Below, one piece after another: positions 17,143 to 25,992 of a stretch of DNA of 64,000 bases. Below the pieces are notes generated by a model. It saw only the letters and a program-made list of their open reading frames with translations, was not told the origin of the DNA and searched no databases. Positions within the stretch are counted from its first letter, which is position 1. Every line of letters starts with the position of its first letter. This DNA is from Micromonospora sp. CB01531 (GTDB lineage Bacteria > Actinomycetota > Actinomycetes > Mycobacteriales > Micromonosporaceae): the NCBI RefSeq assembly GCF_001905095.1, contig NZ_LWLS01000058.1:1-64000 (forward strand). The letters are read 5' to 3'. The translations under genes were made by a program, and so were the position numbers.

Positions 17143-18425
17143 GCGGGTTCTCCTTCGGTGCCGGTCGGGTCGAGGTCGGCGAGCGGGAAGCAGCCGTTGA
17201 GCGGGTCGTCGTAGCTGCGCCAGGTGGCTTCGCCGTCGGCGAGTTCGGCGTCGGTGAGTAGGCAGTTGGTGAGGGTGCGGTGCAGGTCGGCGGGGTCGAG
17301 GTCGAGGCCGATGAAGACAAGGTGCTGGTGCCGGTCGCCGTAGTAGGGGTCCCAGTCGAGGGCGGCGGCGAGTCGGCGGTGGTCGGACACCTCGTCCCAG
17401 TGCGGGTCGGCGAGGGCGGCCAGCCAGCGGCCGAGGGAGCCGAGGCTGAGGCCGCCGCCGGCGAAGTCCCAGGCAATGACGGTGTCCGGTTGGCTGGCTA
17501 GCCAAAGGTGCCCCCGGGACCGGATCACCTCGGCGTTGACCTCCTCGAGGACGTCGTGCAGCCGTCGTGGATGGAAGGGGCGGCGGGCGCGGAATACCAC
17601 GGACACCACTCCGCAGTCGGGGTGCGGCTCGTGCAGGCCGAGGTTGTAGCCCTCCAACCCGCGGGTCAGGACGCCGGGGGTCTCGGGGCGGTGCCGGCGG
17701 GTACCGCGTAGCTGGCGGGTCAGCGCGGCGGCGTCGATGACGTCACCGTCGACCTGCACCTGTGTTGCCCATGGCACCATGCGTTCCAGCAGCATCGACA
17801 GCCGACTGGTGTCGTACGCGCCGTCGCGGGACTGTCCCCACAAGACGAGGGTGTCGGCGTATTCGATCTGGCGGACGATGACGTCGGCGAGCCCGCGGTT
17901 GTCGTTGTCGGCGGCGTGGATGCCGAGGGTTTTGAGGTCGTCGGTGCTGGCCAGTCCGTCGAGCAGGTGCTCGGCGTCGACGACGGTGACGTACGAGTCG
18001 ACGTGTAGGAGGTCGGTGATCGGCGCGCCGTCGACGAGGCAGTGCGCGCAGACGGCGGCAACGGCTTCCGGCTCGACCACCTCCGGCAGCATTAGCACTA
18101 GGTCGCGGTGCGGGTGGGTGCGCGCCAGCCGGGCGAGGGTCGGCAGTACGTCCTCGCGCAGTGTGCAGGAGACACAGCCGTGCGCGAGCGTGATGCGCTC
18201 GTCCTCGAGTATCCCCTCGCTGTCGCGCACGATCCGGTGCACGGTGCCACTGTTGAGGCCGGCGAGGTCATGCCGGATCAGCAGCAACGATGGGTCCGCG
18301 GCGAGCAGGCTGCGGGCTACGGCGTACGTGGCGGACGGCCAGAAGCCACTGAGCACGGTCAACGACGGTCGGGCGTCGGACGCCGGAACTCCGGCGTTGG
18401 CCGGTGCGAGCGGGGACGTCGACAT
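17139..18425 (-). CDS. COG0523/CobW-like protein with degenerate P-loop (possible Mrf relative)
   Basis: 428 residues from the ATG at 18425 (GAGAGGA upstream; a GTG one codon earlier is possible). The fold follows CobW proteins: N-terminal GTPase-like domain, CxxC-type motif [10 protein letters not shown] at about 83-92, and a C-terminal CobW_C domain ([39 protein letters not shown]). The P-loop expected as GFLGAGKTT reads GFWPSATYA at about 27-35, so nucleotide binding should be impaired. Mycobacterial Mrf, encoded with C-minus ribosomal proteins and needed to recruit a hibernation factor in low zinc, is a comparable COG0523-like protein. Orthology is inferred from linkage and the altered P-loop. 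Confidence 0.8.
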   Translation of the reverse strand: MSTSPLAPANAGVPASDARPSLTVLSGFWPSATYAVARSLLAADPSLLLIRHDLAGLNSGTVHRIVRDSEGILEDERITLAHGCVSCTLREDVLPTLARLARTHPHRDLVLMLPEVVEPEAVAAVCAHCLVDGAPITDLLHVDSYVTVVDAEHLLDGLASTDDLKTLGIHAADNDNRGLADVIVRQIEYADTLVLWGQSRDGAYDTSRLSMLLERMVPWATQVQVDGDVIDAAALTRQLRGTRRHRPETPGVLTRGLEGYNLGLHEPHPDCGVVSVVFRARRPFHPRRLHDVLEEVNAEVIRSRGHLWLASQPDTVIAWDFAGGGLSLGSLGRWLAALADPHWDEVSDHRRLAAALDWDPYYGDRHQHLVFIGLDLDPADLHRTLTNCLLTDAELADGEATWRSYDDPLNGCFPLADLDPTGTEGEPA

Positions 18426-18445
18426 CACAGTCCTCTCGACTTAGT

Positions 18446-18460
18446 TGAAAACGATTGCCA
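18446..18460 (-). promoter_or_regulatory. Zur box
   Basis: TGAAAACGATTGCCA, 21 bases upstream of the COG0523-like start. It nearly matches the box at 18648, which controls the divergent ribosomal genes. Confidence 0.75.
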
Positions 18461-18647
18461 TTATAGACACGTGGTCGACGGCGAGTGACAGCCGAGGTCT
18501 TCTCGCAGGAAAGCGCCAGGGCGGCCCGGCGACGCTCCTGGCTGTCGGTGATCTGCACGTGGCGTCGAGGTATCGCTCGGCTCGTCGGCGCCGGTCTAGG
18601 TCGTTCGGGACCCCGGGTGGAGGTCGCACGAGCGGCCACGGTAAAAA

Positions 18648-18662
18648 TGAAAACGATTATCG
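18648..18662 (+). promoter_or_regulatory. Zur box
   Basis: TGAAAACGATTATCG, the best match in the window to the actinobacterial Zur consensus, 31 bases upstream of the rpmB GTG. Confidence 0.8.
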
Positions 18663-18692
18663 CTACTGCGGACCGTTTCAGAAGGAGTACTT

Positions 18693-18929
18693 GTGTCCCG
18701 TCACTGTGATGTCACCGGTGCGAAGCCGAGCTTCGGCAACGCCGTGTCCCACTCCCACCGGCGCACCCGCCGCCGGTGGAACCCCAACCTGCAGAAGCAC
18801 CGCTACTGGCTGCCCTCGGAGCGGCGCTGGGTTCGCCTGACGCTGACCGCCAAGGCGCTGAAGACCGTGGACCGCAAGGGCATCGAAAAGGTCGTCGCTG
18901 AGCTGCGCTCCCGAGGGGTGACGATCTGA
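18693..18929 (+). CDS. rpmB: Ribosomal protein L28, zinc-independent paralogue
   Basis: 78 residues starting [14 protein letters not shown] with the L28 core [15 protein letters not shown]. Only one cysteine remains of the two CxxC pairs in zinc-binding L28, so it is the C-minus form. The GTG follows GAAGGAG. First of three coupled genes (rpmB-rpmG-rpsN) under the Zur box at 18648; it shares one base with rpmG. Expressed when zinc is short, it replaces the zinc form in the large subunit. Confidence 0.93.
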   Translation: MSRHCDVTGAKPSFGNAVSHSHRRTRRRWNPNLQKHRYWLPSERRWVRLTLTAKALKTVDRKGIEKVVAELRSRGVTI

Positions 18930-19096
18930 TGGCCAGGCAGACCGACGTCCGCCCGATCGTCCGGCTGCGCAGCACCGCCGGCACCGGCTACACGTACGTC
19001 ACGCGCAAGAACCGCCGCAACGACCCCGACCGGCTGGTGCTGCGCAAGTACGACCCGGTCGTCCGTCGGCACGTCGAGTTCCGGGAGGCGCGCTGA
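18929..19096 (+). CDS. rpmG: Ribosomal protein L33, zinc-independent paralogue
   Basis: 55 residues: [20 protein letters not shown] then [16 protein letters not shown] and [16 protein letters not shown], a clear L33. No cysteine is present, so this is the C-minus form. Its ATG overlaps the rpmB stop (TGATG) and it ends one base before rpsN, so translation of the three is coupled. Confidence 0.93.
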   Translation: MARQTDVRPIVRLRSTAGTGYTYVTRKNRRNDPDRLVLRKYDPVVRRHVEFREAR

Positions 19097-19097
19097 C

Positions 19098-19403
19098 ATG
19101 GCCCGCAAGTGCCTCGCCAACCGACAGGCCCGCCGCGCCGACCTGGTCACTCGCCACGCGCAGCGCCGCGCCGAGCTGAAGCAGACCATCGCCCACCCGG
19201 ACACCGACCCGGCGGTGCGGGACGACGCAGTCCGCCACCTGGCGCAGCTGCCCCGCGACTCCAGCCCGGTTCGGCTGCGCAGCCGGGACGTCATCGACGG
19301 CCGACCGCGAGGTGTGCTGACCCGCTTTGGATTGTCACGGGTGCGGTTCCGGGAGATGGCGTTGCGGGGCGAGCTGCCGGGGATCCGCAAGGCGTCCTGG
19401 TGA
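19098..19403 (+). CDS. rpsN: Ribosomal protein S14, zinc-independent long form
   Basis: 101 residues, the long S14 class without the zinc CxxC pairs (one cysteine only). It shows [13 protein letters not shown], the central [20 protein letters not shown] and the C-terminal [19 protein letters not shown]. It is the last gene of the C-minus ribosomal operon; a strong stem-loop lies 400 bases on. Confidence 0.94.
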   Translation: MARKCLANRQARRADLVTRHAQRRAELKQTIAHPDTDPAVRDDAVRHLAQLPRDSSPVRLRSRDVIDGRPRGVLTRFGLSRVRFREMALRGELPGIRKASW

Positions 19404-19902
19404 CGACGCCACCCACCGCGCCGGAATCCGGATCGACGACGTCGACGCCCCCGACAGATGCGGGTGTAAGAAGGGGAATGACCAGGCCGTAGGCCGCAAG
19501 ACACAGACCGATTTCAGCGACTGGGAGCAGGGCCGCCGGAGTGGTGTTTGCGCCGGCGGCAGTCTCGACCGCCGCGGTGCTGTCGCCGGCCCTTGTGAAC
19601 GCCCGTGCCGGTATCGGCGCGGGCGCTCGTCCTTCGCGGCTGCAGACGATCCGAAGCGTAGCGGCCAGCAGGGGGAGTGGTGAGTAACGTCCCGGGCCGG
19701 CAAACCGTGACAGGCCGCCGCAGCGGAGCTCCTCGACCGGAACGCGCGGATGGAGGCGCCGATAGCCCCGACGGGGGACTCGGCATGGTCGAGGCACGTC
19801 CGGTGGGACAACCCGACGGGGCGTGGCTCCTCGCCCGGCGGGGCCACGAGCCACGCCCCGTCGACAGATCATCCGCGTCGGGCCCGTAGACGCCCGGCAC
19901 GC
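19404..19902. other. Intergenic region between convergent units
   Basis: 499 bases after rpsN and before the ArsR gene end. Frames here lack ribosome sites and resemble no family. The only structure seen is the stem-loop at 19815-19862. Confidence 0.5.
19815..19862. terminator. Strong bidirectional terminator
   Basis: A perfect 15-base-pair stem (GACGGGGCGTGGCTC at 19815-19829 and its complement at 19848-19862) with an 18-base loop, between convergent rpsN and arsR-type genes. Confidence 0.8.
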
Positions 19903-20187
19903 TCATCTACAGTGCTTGAGCACGTCCAGGACTAGAGAGACGGCGGGGACGCTGGTGAGCGCGTATTGCATCCGGCCCTGCTGACGGTAGCGGCGTACGA
20001 GGCGGGCGTGGCGCAGGTGCCGAAGCTGGTGCGATACGTGCGGGGCGGGTAGCTGCAGTGCGCCCGAGAGTTCGGTGACGCACGCGTCGGCTCGGGTGAG
20101 CTGCTGCAGGATGCGGATGCGCGCCGGGTGGGCGATGGTGCGTAGCAGCTCGCTGATGTCCTCGATCGAGGCGGGCTCGGCGGTCAC
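19903..20187 (-). CDS. ArsR/SmtB-family metalloregulator
   Basis: 94 residues: a winged helix with LLRTIAHPARIRILQQLT and recognition region LPAPHVSHQLRHLRHARLV. Candidate ligands are a Cys in DACVTELS, several His in the recognition area and the C-terminal DVLKHCR, where SmtB-type alpha-5 sites lie. The GTG overlaps the stop of the second permease gene as GTGA. It is the last gene of the zinc ABC operon. Members release DNA on binding metal. Known actinobacterial arrangements couple SmtB-type and Zur regulators, so it may act on the dyad upstream of the Zur gene (inference). Confidence 0.85.
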   Translation of the reverse strand: MTAEPASIEDISELLRTIAHPARIRILQQLTRADACVTELSGALQLPAPHVSHQLRHLRHARLVRRYRQQGRMQYALTSVPAVSLVLDVLKHCR

Positions 20188-21014
20188 GGTGCGGTGAGGA
20201 AGATCGTGCGGAACTCGTCGCGCAGGCGATGCACCGCCAGCGACACGAGCAGGACGGCGGCGGCGGTCAGCGAGATGCTGCCGCCGGCAGCGACATCCCA
20301 GAGCCGGGAGAACCACAGCCCCGCGGCGGCGCTGCCGGCACCGAGCGTGGCGGCGAGAGCGGTCATGGGGGCGAGACGGTCGGTCCAGGCGCGGGCGGCC
20401 GCGGCGGGGGCGACGATCAGTGCCAGGGCGAGGATGGTGCCGACGGCGGGCACGATCGCGACGACGACGAGGTCGATCAGCAGCAAGAGAGCGAGGTCGA
20501 GCAGTCGGACGCGGTACCCGGCGGCGCGGGCGCCAGCGGGATCGAAACCGACGTACAGCAGGTGCCGGCCGCCGACGGCGAGCGCGACCGTGGTGACCGC
20601 CAGCAGGGCGACGGTCACGACCAGGTTCTCGGTGGTGACGGTGAGGATCGAGCCGACGAGGAAGGCGGACAGGTCCCGACTGAAACCGTTCTGGGTGGCG
20701 ACCAGCGCGACGCCGAGCGCGAAGCCGGCGGAGAGGATCACTCCGGTCGCGGCGGTGGCCTCTTGGCCGCGGGTACGTGCCAGCGCGGCGACGGCGGCGG
20801 CGGTCAGCAGCCCGGTGACCACGCCGCCGAGGTAGATGTTGATGCCGAGGATCGACGCGGCCACCACGCCGGGGAACGTGGCGTGGGCCATGGTCATGGT
20901 GAAGAACGACAGCCGGCGGAGCACGACGTGCACACCGACCAGGCCGGTGAGCACCCCGACGGCGACGGCTTCGACCAGGGCGCGCCCGAACGTGTCTTGC
21001 AGTAGCCAGCTCAT
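20184..21014 (-). CDS. Zinc ABC transporter permease 2 (ZnuB-like)
   Basis: 276 residues, about eight or nine membrane helices of the ABC-3 family, with FTMTMAHATFPGVVAAS near residue 40 and GTILALALIVAPAAAARAW near 200. The ATG at 21014 overlaps the preceding permease stop (ATGA). Two different permeases in one operon suggest a heterodimeric membrane part rather than the ZnuB homodimer. Confidence 0.88.
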   Translation of the reverse strand: MSWLLQDTFGRALVEAVAVGVLTGLVGVHVVLRRLSFFTMTMAHATFPGVVAASILGINIYLGGVVTGLLTAAAVAALARTRGQEATAATGVILSAGFALGVALVATQNGFSRDLSAFLVGSILTVTTENLVVTVALLAVTTVALAVGGRHLLYVGFDPAGARAAGYRVRLLDLALLLLIDLVVVAIVPAVGTILALALIVAPAAAARAWTDRLAPMTALAATLGAGSAAAGLWFSRLWDVAAGGSISLTAAAVLLVSLAVHRLRDEFRTIFLTAP

Positions 21015-21871
21015 CGGGTCACCGCCGCAGGCGGGTGCGGCCGGCGGCGGCCGGCGAGGAGGGCGAGCAGGTAGCAGGCCACGAGGGTGAGCACCACCGC
21101 GGCGGCGGAGGTGAGCCGGACGCCGTATCGGACGGAGGCGGTCCAGCTGGCCAGCAGGCCCAGGTAGGCGGCGAGGCCGGTGACGGCGGTCGCGATCACG
21201 GCCATGGCGGCGAGCCGGTCGGTCAGCAGGCGCGCGGTGGCGGCGGGCACGATGAGCAGGGCGATCACCAGGATGGTGCCGACAGCCTGCACGGCGGCGA
21301 CGACGACCAGCGCGACGGCCGCGTTGAGCCCGAGATCCAGCAGGGTGAGGCGGTACCCAGCGGTGGCGGCGGCGATCGGGTCGAAGGCTCGAAGGACCAG
21401 CGGCCGGGCGGTGACGGCGAGGCCGGTGAGCACGATCGCGGCCAGCGCGGCGGTCTGGGCGAGCTGGGCGTGGGTGACGGTGAGCAGGCGGCCGAACAGG
21501 AACGCGGTCAGGTCGCTGGTGTAGGAGTGTTGGCGGGATACGAGCACCACGCCGAGCGAGAACATGGCGGTCAGGAGCACGGCCACCGTGGTGTCGTCGC
21601 TGAGCCGCCCCCAGCGGGTGAGCACGGTGAGCGCGACCGCGGTGAGCAGGCCGGCGGCGAGCGCGCCGCCGGCGATGCCGGTCCAGCCGGCGAGGAGGAA
21701 TCCGATGACCACGCCGGGGAAGACGGTGTGGGTCAGCGCGTCGGCGACGAAGGCCAGCCGGCGCAGGAAGACCAGCACGCTGACCGGCCCGCACACCACG
21801 GCGAGCAGGAGCAACTCGGCGAGGGCGCGGCCCATGAACGGCACGCTGAACGGGGCGACGAGACCACTCAT
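21011..21871 (-). CDS. Zinc ABC transporter permease 1 (ZnuB-like)
   Basis: 286 residues with ABC-3 family features: FVADALTHTVFPGVVIGFL near residue 43 and GTILVIALLIVPAATARLL near 210. It begins four bases after the ATPase gene ends and overlaps the next permease. The basic, Pro-rich tail is cytoplasmic. Confidence 0.88.
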   Translation of the reverse strand: MSGLVAPFSVPFMGRALAELLLLAVVCGPVSVLVFLRRLAFVADALTHTVFPGVVIGFLLAGWTGIAGGALAAGLLTAVALTVLTRWGRLSDDTTVAVLLTAMFSLGVVLVSRQHSYTSDLTAFLFGRLLTVTHAQLAQTAALAAIVLTGLAVTARPLVLRAFDPIAAATAGYRLTLLDLGLNAAVALVVVAAVQAVGTILVIALLIVPAATARLLTDRLAAMAVIATAVTGLAAYLGLLASWTASVRYGVRLTSAAAVVLTLVACYLLALLAGRRRPHPPAAVTR

Positions 21872-21875
21872 GCCG

Positions 21876-22646
21876 TCACCGACCGGGCCGCACGCCGTGC
21901 AGGTCGGCCGCCTGGCTGCCGAAGCCGTAAGCGCCGGGAAGCTCGGCGAGGATCCGTTCGGTGGGGCCGGTGACGGCGCGGCCGCCGTGGATGAGGCAGG
22001 CGGTGTCGGCGAGGTCGCGGGCCAGGCGCAGGTCGTGGGTGCTGAGCAGCACGGCGGTACCGGCGGCGGCGAGGTCCCGCAGTTGCGTCACGATGACGTC
22101 CTGGCTGGTGACGTCGAGACCGTTGAAGGGTTCGTCCATCAGCATCAGTCGGGCCTGGGCGGCGATGGCGCGAGCGAGCAGGACCCGTTGGCGTTGGCCT
22201 CCAGACAGCAGCCCGAAGCGGGTCCGTGCGCGGTCGGCCAGCCCGACTCGCTCCAGCGCGTCCGCGGCGATGGCACGGTCGGTCGCGCGGATCTGCCGTA
22301 GCCAGCGGCTGGGCCGGTAGCGGCCCATGAGCACGACGTCGGCGGCGGTGACGGGGAAGTCCGCGTCGAGGGTGTCGACCTGCGGCACGTAGGCCGCCGC
22401 GCCGCGGGCCTGCCGCGCCGGCCGTCCGGTGACGGTGATCGTGCCGGCGAGGATGTCGGCGAGCCCGACGACGGCCTTGATGAGGGTGGACTTGCCGGCG
22501 CCGTTGGCACCGACGAGGGCGACGATCTGGCCGGGCTCCACCGTGAGATTCACGTCGGTGAGGACGGCGCGGGGCCGGTAGCCGACGCCGGCCTGCGTGA
22601 GGTGCAGGGCGGAATCGGCTACCGGCGCCGCGGCGGGTTCAGCCAC
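21876..22646 (-). CDS. znuC: Zinc ABC transporter ATP-binding subunit (ZnuC-like)
   Basis: 256 residues. Walker A GANGAGKST near 46-54, signature LSGGQRQR, Walker B LMLMDEP and switch STHD are all present. The GTG start lies eight bases inside the 3' end of the binding-protein gene, so the two are coupled. It energises the two permeases that follow. Confidence 0.9.
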   Translation of the reverse strand: MAEPAAAPVADSALHLTQAGVGYRPRAVLTDVNLTVEPGQIVALVGANGAGKSTLIKAVVGLADILAGTITVTGRPARQARGAAAYVPQVDTLDADFPVTAADVVLMGRYRPSRWLRQIRATDRAIAADALERVGLADRARTRFGLLSGGQRQRVLLARAIAAQARLMLMDEPFNGLDVTSQDVIVTQLRDLAAAGTAVLLSTHDLRLARDLADTACLIHGGRAVTGPTERILAELPGAYGFGSQAADLHGVRPGR

Positions 22647-23589
22647 CGAGGGCTGCCACGATGGTGTCGGTGTTGTGTTCCTCGGCGCCGAGGTAGGTGC
22701 CCTGGGGGGTGCCTTCGGGGCCGAGGCTGTCGCCGTAAAGGGCGTCCTCCCCGCCGACCACCTTCACGCCCGCCTGCCGGGCAATCGCCTCGGCGGCCTT
22801 GGGCGGCAGGGAACTTTCGCTGAAGATGGCCTTGGTGCCGGTGGCCTTGATCTTCGCCACCAGGTCGTTGATCTGGGTGGCCGACAGCTCGGCGCTGGTG
22901 TCCAAGCTAGGGATCACCGCGCCGACGAACCGCAGCTGGTAGCGGTCGATGTAATAACCGAACGCATCGTGGTTGGTGACCAGCTTGCGATCGTCCGCCG
23001 GCAGGGCGGCGAACTTGCGCTCGTTGTCCGCGTCGAGCTTGTCCAGCTTCGCCGCGTACGCCTGGAAGTTGGCGCGGTAGGCGTCGGCGTGTCCGGAGTC
23101 GACGGTGACGAGCGCCTTCTCGATGTTCTCCGCCATGATCTTGGCGTTGCGGGGGTTGTGCCAGATGTGCGGATCGCCATCCTTCGTCTCCTCGTCACCG
23201 GGGTCGCCCTTGCGCAGGGCCACTCCCTGCGAGGTGTCGACGAGAGTGCCCTTGAAGCCGGCCGCGGAGATGGTGCCGTCGAGCCACTCCTCGAGCCCGA
23301 CGCCGTTCTTGATCACCAGCTTTGCCGCGCCGATCGCCTGGATGTCGGCGGGGGTTGGCTCGTAGTCGTGCGGGTCGACGTTCGGCTTGATGATCTGGGT
23401 GACGCTGACGGCGTTGCCGCCGACGTTGCGCGCGAAATCGGCGACCTCGGGCGTCGTGGCGACCACCGCGACAGTGCCATTCTTCGCTGCGGTCGCGGTG
23501 CCGGTGTCGGTGTTGGCACCGCAGCCGGCGGCGGCGCCGATCGTCGCTATCGCCAGGACGGTGCCGAGCGTACGGATGGATAGGGTCAC
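22639..23589 (-). CDS. znuA: Zinc-binding lipoprotein of ABC importer (ZnuA/AztC-like)
   Basis: 316 residues. The lipobox AAAGC places the lipid Cys at 23. The three expected His ligands are visible: H74 (DPHDYEP), H141 (DPHIWHNP) and H207 (NHDAFGYY), with an acidic fourth position in GGEDALYGD. The loop before H141 is acidic (KGDPGDEETKDGD) rather than His-rich. The GTG start follows AAGGAGCGGTT. A Zur-like box lies 31 bases upstream. It is the first gene of the unit running to the ArsR gene, and unlike the ZnuA at 10909 it has no inserted domain. Confidence 0.92.
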   Translation of the reverse strand: MTLSIRTLGTVLAIATIGAAAGCGANTDTGTATAAKNGTVAVVATTPEVADFARNVGGNAVSVTQIIKPNVDPHDYEPTPADIQAIGAAKLVIKNGVGLEEWLDGTISAAGFKGTLVDTSQGVALRKGDPGDEETKDGDPHIWHNPRNAKIMAENIEKALVTVDSGHADAYRANFQAYAAKLDKLDADNERKFAALPADDRKLVTNHDAFGYYIDRYQLRFVGAVIPSLDTSAELSATQINDLVAKIKATGTKAIFSESSLPPKAAEAIARQAGVKVVGGEDALYGDSLGPEGTPQGTYLGAEEHNTDTIVAALGG

Positions 23590-23619
23590 AACCGCTCCTT
23601 GCTCATTGGATGAGCGGAA

Positions 23620-23634
23620 CGGTAGTCATTTCCA
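23620..23634 (-). promoter_or_regulatory. Zur-box-like operator
   Basis: On the minus strand TGGAAATGACTACCG, upstream of the znuA-type gene; one arm matches well and the other poorly. AT-richness and position support it. Confidence 0.6.
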
Positions 23635-23691
23635 ATAAGTGCGTCTAGCTGTCAGGTGCTCATATCAGCACCCGTGCAACCATCGCCGGTC

Positions 23692-24414
23692 CTACTCGTA
23701 CGGCTCGGCGGGTGCGGGCATATGTTGCCAGTCCTCCACCTGGAAATAGGGAACATCGGCGTCGTTGACGGGGTCCTTGGCGGTGTGCGGAATCCATCGG
23801 CCAGTGGCCCGTACCCAGGTGTTCGCCGGCGCCTGCGGAACCTGGCCACGCAGGCCGATCTTGATGGGGATGCCGTCGGCGGCGCAGCAGGACAGCACGA
23901 TGCGGACGAGCATGGGCTGGCCGTCCGGCCCGGGGGCGAGGAAGCCGGTCAACTGGATGCGCCGGTCCTGCAGGGTCCGGCCGTGGTCATAGACGGCGCG
24001 GTAGCCATAGTCGAGGAGGGTGAGCTCGGCCGGGTCGCCGGGCGGCAGGGGCGGGTAGGCGACCTCCCGGTTGTCGGTCAGGGCGGAGCCGGCACGTGCG
24101 GCGGTGTCGGCGCCGAGTGCCGGCGGGACGACGAAGAGCAGAGCGAGCGCCGGCAACAGCAGCAACCATCCGACGCCCGGACCCGAGCGGCCGTGCCCGT
24201 GCCCGTCGTCTTCCGGCCCAGCCTCGGGCCGGTTGATATGTCGCAGCTCCTGCAGGAGTGCCACGATCGCGGTGATGACCAGCAGCGTTCCGGCGGCGAT
24301 GAGGAACGGTCGCAGTCCCTGTTTCACGTAGCGCAGGTACAGGTCGGTGATGCTGGCGCGCAGGATCGCGCCGCCAAGGAAGGCGAGCACCACCGCTTGG
24401 GTTCCACGACTCAC
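23692..24414 (-). CDS. TIGR03943 family protein, second copy
   Basis: 240 residues, clearly paralogous to the product of 2288-3040: same two N-terminal membrane segments, DDGHGHG linker, third hydrophobic segment and SCCAADGIPIKIGL motif. The GTG overlaps the permease stop (GTGA). A weak hairpin at 23655-23672 may end this unit before znuA. Confidence 0.8.
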   Translation of the reverse strand: MSRGTQAVVLAFLGGAILRASITDLYLRYVKQGLRPFLIAAGTLLVITAIVALLQELRHINRPEAGPEDDGHGHGRSGPGVGWLLLLPALALLFVVPPALGADTAARAGSALTDNREVAYPPLPPGDPAELTLLDYGYRAVYDHGRTLQDRRIQLTGFLAPGPDGQPMLVRIVLSCCAADGIPIKIGLRGQVPQAPANTWVRATGRWIPHTAKDPVNDADVPYFQVEDWQHMPAPAEPYE

Positions 24415-25451
24415 CAGATCACCGTCCCGAGCGAGGCCGCGACGAGCACGGCGAGGGTGAAGGTGGCTGGTGCAAACCGGACGGCGAACCGCCGGCCGAA
24501 CATTCCGGCCTGCATGGATATGAGCTTCAGATCGATCATCGGGCCGACCACGAGGAAGGCCAGACGGGCGGTCAGGGAGAACTGGGACAGCGAGGCGGCG
24601 ACGAACGCATCGGCCTCGGAGCAGATTGAGAGCAGCACGGCCAGGGCCGCAAGCGCGAGCACCGACAGCAGCGGTCGGGCGGCCAGGTCGTGCAGGAGCT
24701 GCTGGGGCATGGCGACGTTGATGGTCGCCGCGGCCATAGCGCCCACGACGAGGAACCCGCCGGCGTGGATGATGTCATGCCGGCAGGCGGTCCAGAACGC
24801 CGTCATCCGGGGCAGGCCGTCGAGGTGTGCGCGATGTGGCAGGCGGATCCACTCGGTGCGGCCCAGCCGCAGCCACAACCAGCCCATCAGCAGTGCGACC
24901 ACCAGGCTGGCCCCGCCTCGAGCCGCCACCATCTCCGGGTTACCGGGGAAGGCGACTGCGGTGGCGGTGAGCACGATCGGGTTGATCGCTGGCGCGGCGA
25001 GCAGGAACGCCAGCGCCGCGGCCGGGGTGACCCCGCGGCGGATCAGCGACCCGGCGATAGGCACCGACCCGCACTCGCAGCCGGGTAGTACCACGCCTGC
25101 CATGCCGGCGACCGGCACGGCGAGGGCCGGGTGGCGGGGCAGGGCCCGGGCCCAGAACGACCGAGGTACGAACACCGCGATGACGGCTGACAGGACCACC
25201 CCGAAGACGAGGAATGGCGTCGCCTGCACCATCACCGACACGAAGACGGTCAGCCAGGTCTGCAGGCGCGGGTTTGCCACCAGCGCGCCGATCGGTCGGT
25301 GCAGGATGCCTATGAGGATGAGCAGGAAGCACAGCACCTCGGTCGAGCCGACCGCTCGTTCTCGCTCGGGGGCAGCGGGTTGGTCGTCTACGCCGGCCGG
25401 GACGGCCGGCGTGACGGGGGCTGCTGGGTCAGTCGTGCTCAGGCGGATCAC
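24411..25451 (-). CDS. DUF318/YraQ-family permease, second copy
   Basis: 346 residues from the GTG at 25451, which aligns with the start of the first copy; a TTG at 25463 is possible. It has PGCECGS and CSEADAF motifs and long stretches identical to the 1236 protein, diverging mainly in the first 45 residues. It probably acts with the TIGR03943 protein coded behind it. No Zur box was seen upstream; a CTGTGA/TCACAG dyad with eight central bases lies at 25477-25496. Confidence 0.85.
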   Translation of the reverse strand: MIRLSTTDPAAPVTPAVPAGVDDQPAAPERERAVGSTEVLCFLLILIGILHRPIGALVANPRLQTWLTVFVSVMVQATPFLVFGVVLSAVIAVFVPRSFWARALPRHPALAVPVAGMAGVVLPGCECGSVPIAGSLIRRGVTPAAALAFLLAAPAINPIVLTATAVAFPGNPEMVAARGGASLVVALLMGWLWLRLGRTEWIRLPHRAHLDGLPRMTAFWTACRHDIIHAGGFLVVGAMAAATINVAMPQQLLHDLAARPLLSVLALAALAVLLSICSEADAFVAASLSQFSLTARLAFLVVGPMIDLKLISMQAGMFGRRFAVRFAPATFTLAVLVAASLGTVIW

Positions 25452-25992
25452 CTCTCCGATCAACCACAGAATCCTACTGTGATCACCCAGTCACAGAGAG
25501 TCCGAAGCGGGTGATGACCGCCCCTTGGGGAGCCGGAGCGCCGCGAATGGGGACCTGTTCGCGGCGCCGATTGCACTGCGGCTCATGATCCCGCTTCGTC
25601 GGCGATCAGATTGAGTCCGCCGAACAGCTGCCGCCGACAGCAGGCGTGGGATTCACTGTGACCGCCGGTGGCGGTGGCCCCCGCATCGTTGGCCAGAGAG
25701 CACCGTGCCCGGGGCGGTGACCGCGCCCAGGGCGGGGGAGTTCAGGCTCGGCGATGTCCGCCAGCGCCACCTAGCCGTCGACCTGCATCCAGGCGGGCGC
25801 CTCGCCAACCGCCTGGAGCCGCGACCCACGACTGCTCCATTTGCTGACCACTGGCGCCCGGTTCGGTGACGGCAGGAGATGTGAACATATGCGCAATGCA
25901 TAATGGGTTCCGATGTCACGTGACCGCCAGCGGCACGGGGACAGAAAATCGGGCGTCGAGACAGGCGCTGTGACGAGCGGAGACGGCGGACG
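25452..25992. other. Intergenic region with hairpin and dyad
   Basis: 541 bases between divergent permease and zur genes. It holds a perfect 10-base-pair hairpin at 25538-25567, a CTGTGA/TCACAG inverted repeat at 25477-25496 and the TATGC/GCATA dyad at 25888-25902. No gene is seen. Confidence 0.5.
25888..25902 (+). promoter_or_regulatory. ArsR/SmtB-type operator candidate
   Basis: TATGC-N5-GCATA inverted repeat in an AT-rich pocket 90 bases before the zur start. Its form resembles operators of SmtB-like repressors rather than a Zur box, and an ArsR gene lies 6 kb away. Confidence 0.45.

Noticed and set aside
20229..21005. Long Gly/Asp-rich plus-strand frame
   Set aside because: Antisense shadow of permease 2, typical of high-GC DNA.
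21015..21794. Upstream extension of permease 2
   Set aside because: Arg/Pro-rich shadow of permease 1; ATG 21014 overlaps the preceding stop.
23655..23672. Hairpin after the second TIGR03943 gene as a terminator
   Set aside because: Only six base pairs; too weak to list as a feature.
25477..25496. CRP-like site CTGTGA/TCACAG
   Set aside because: The spacer is eight bases instead of the six expected for CRP-type sites; noted only as a dyad.
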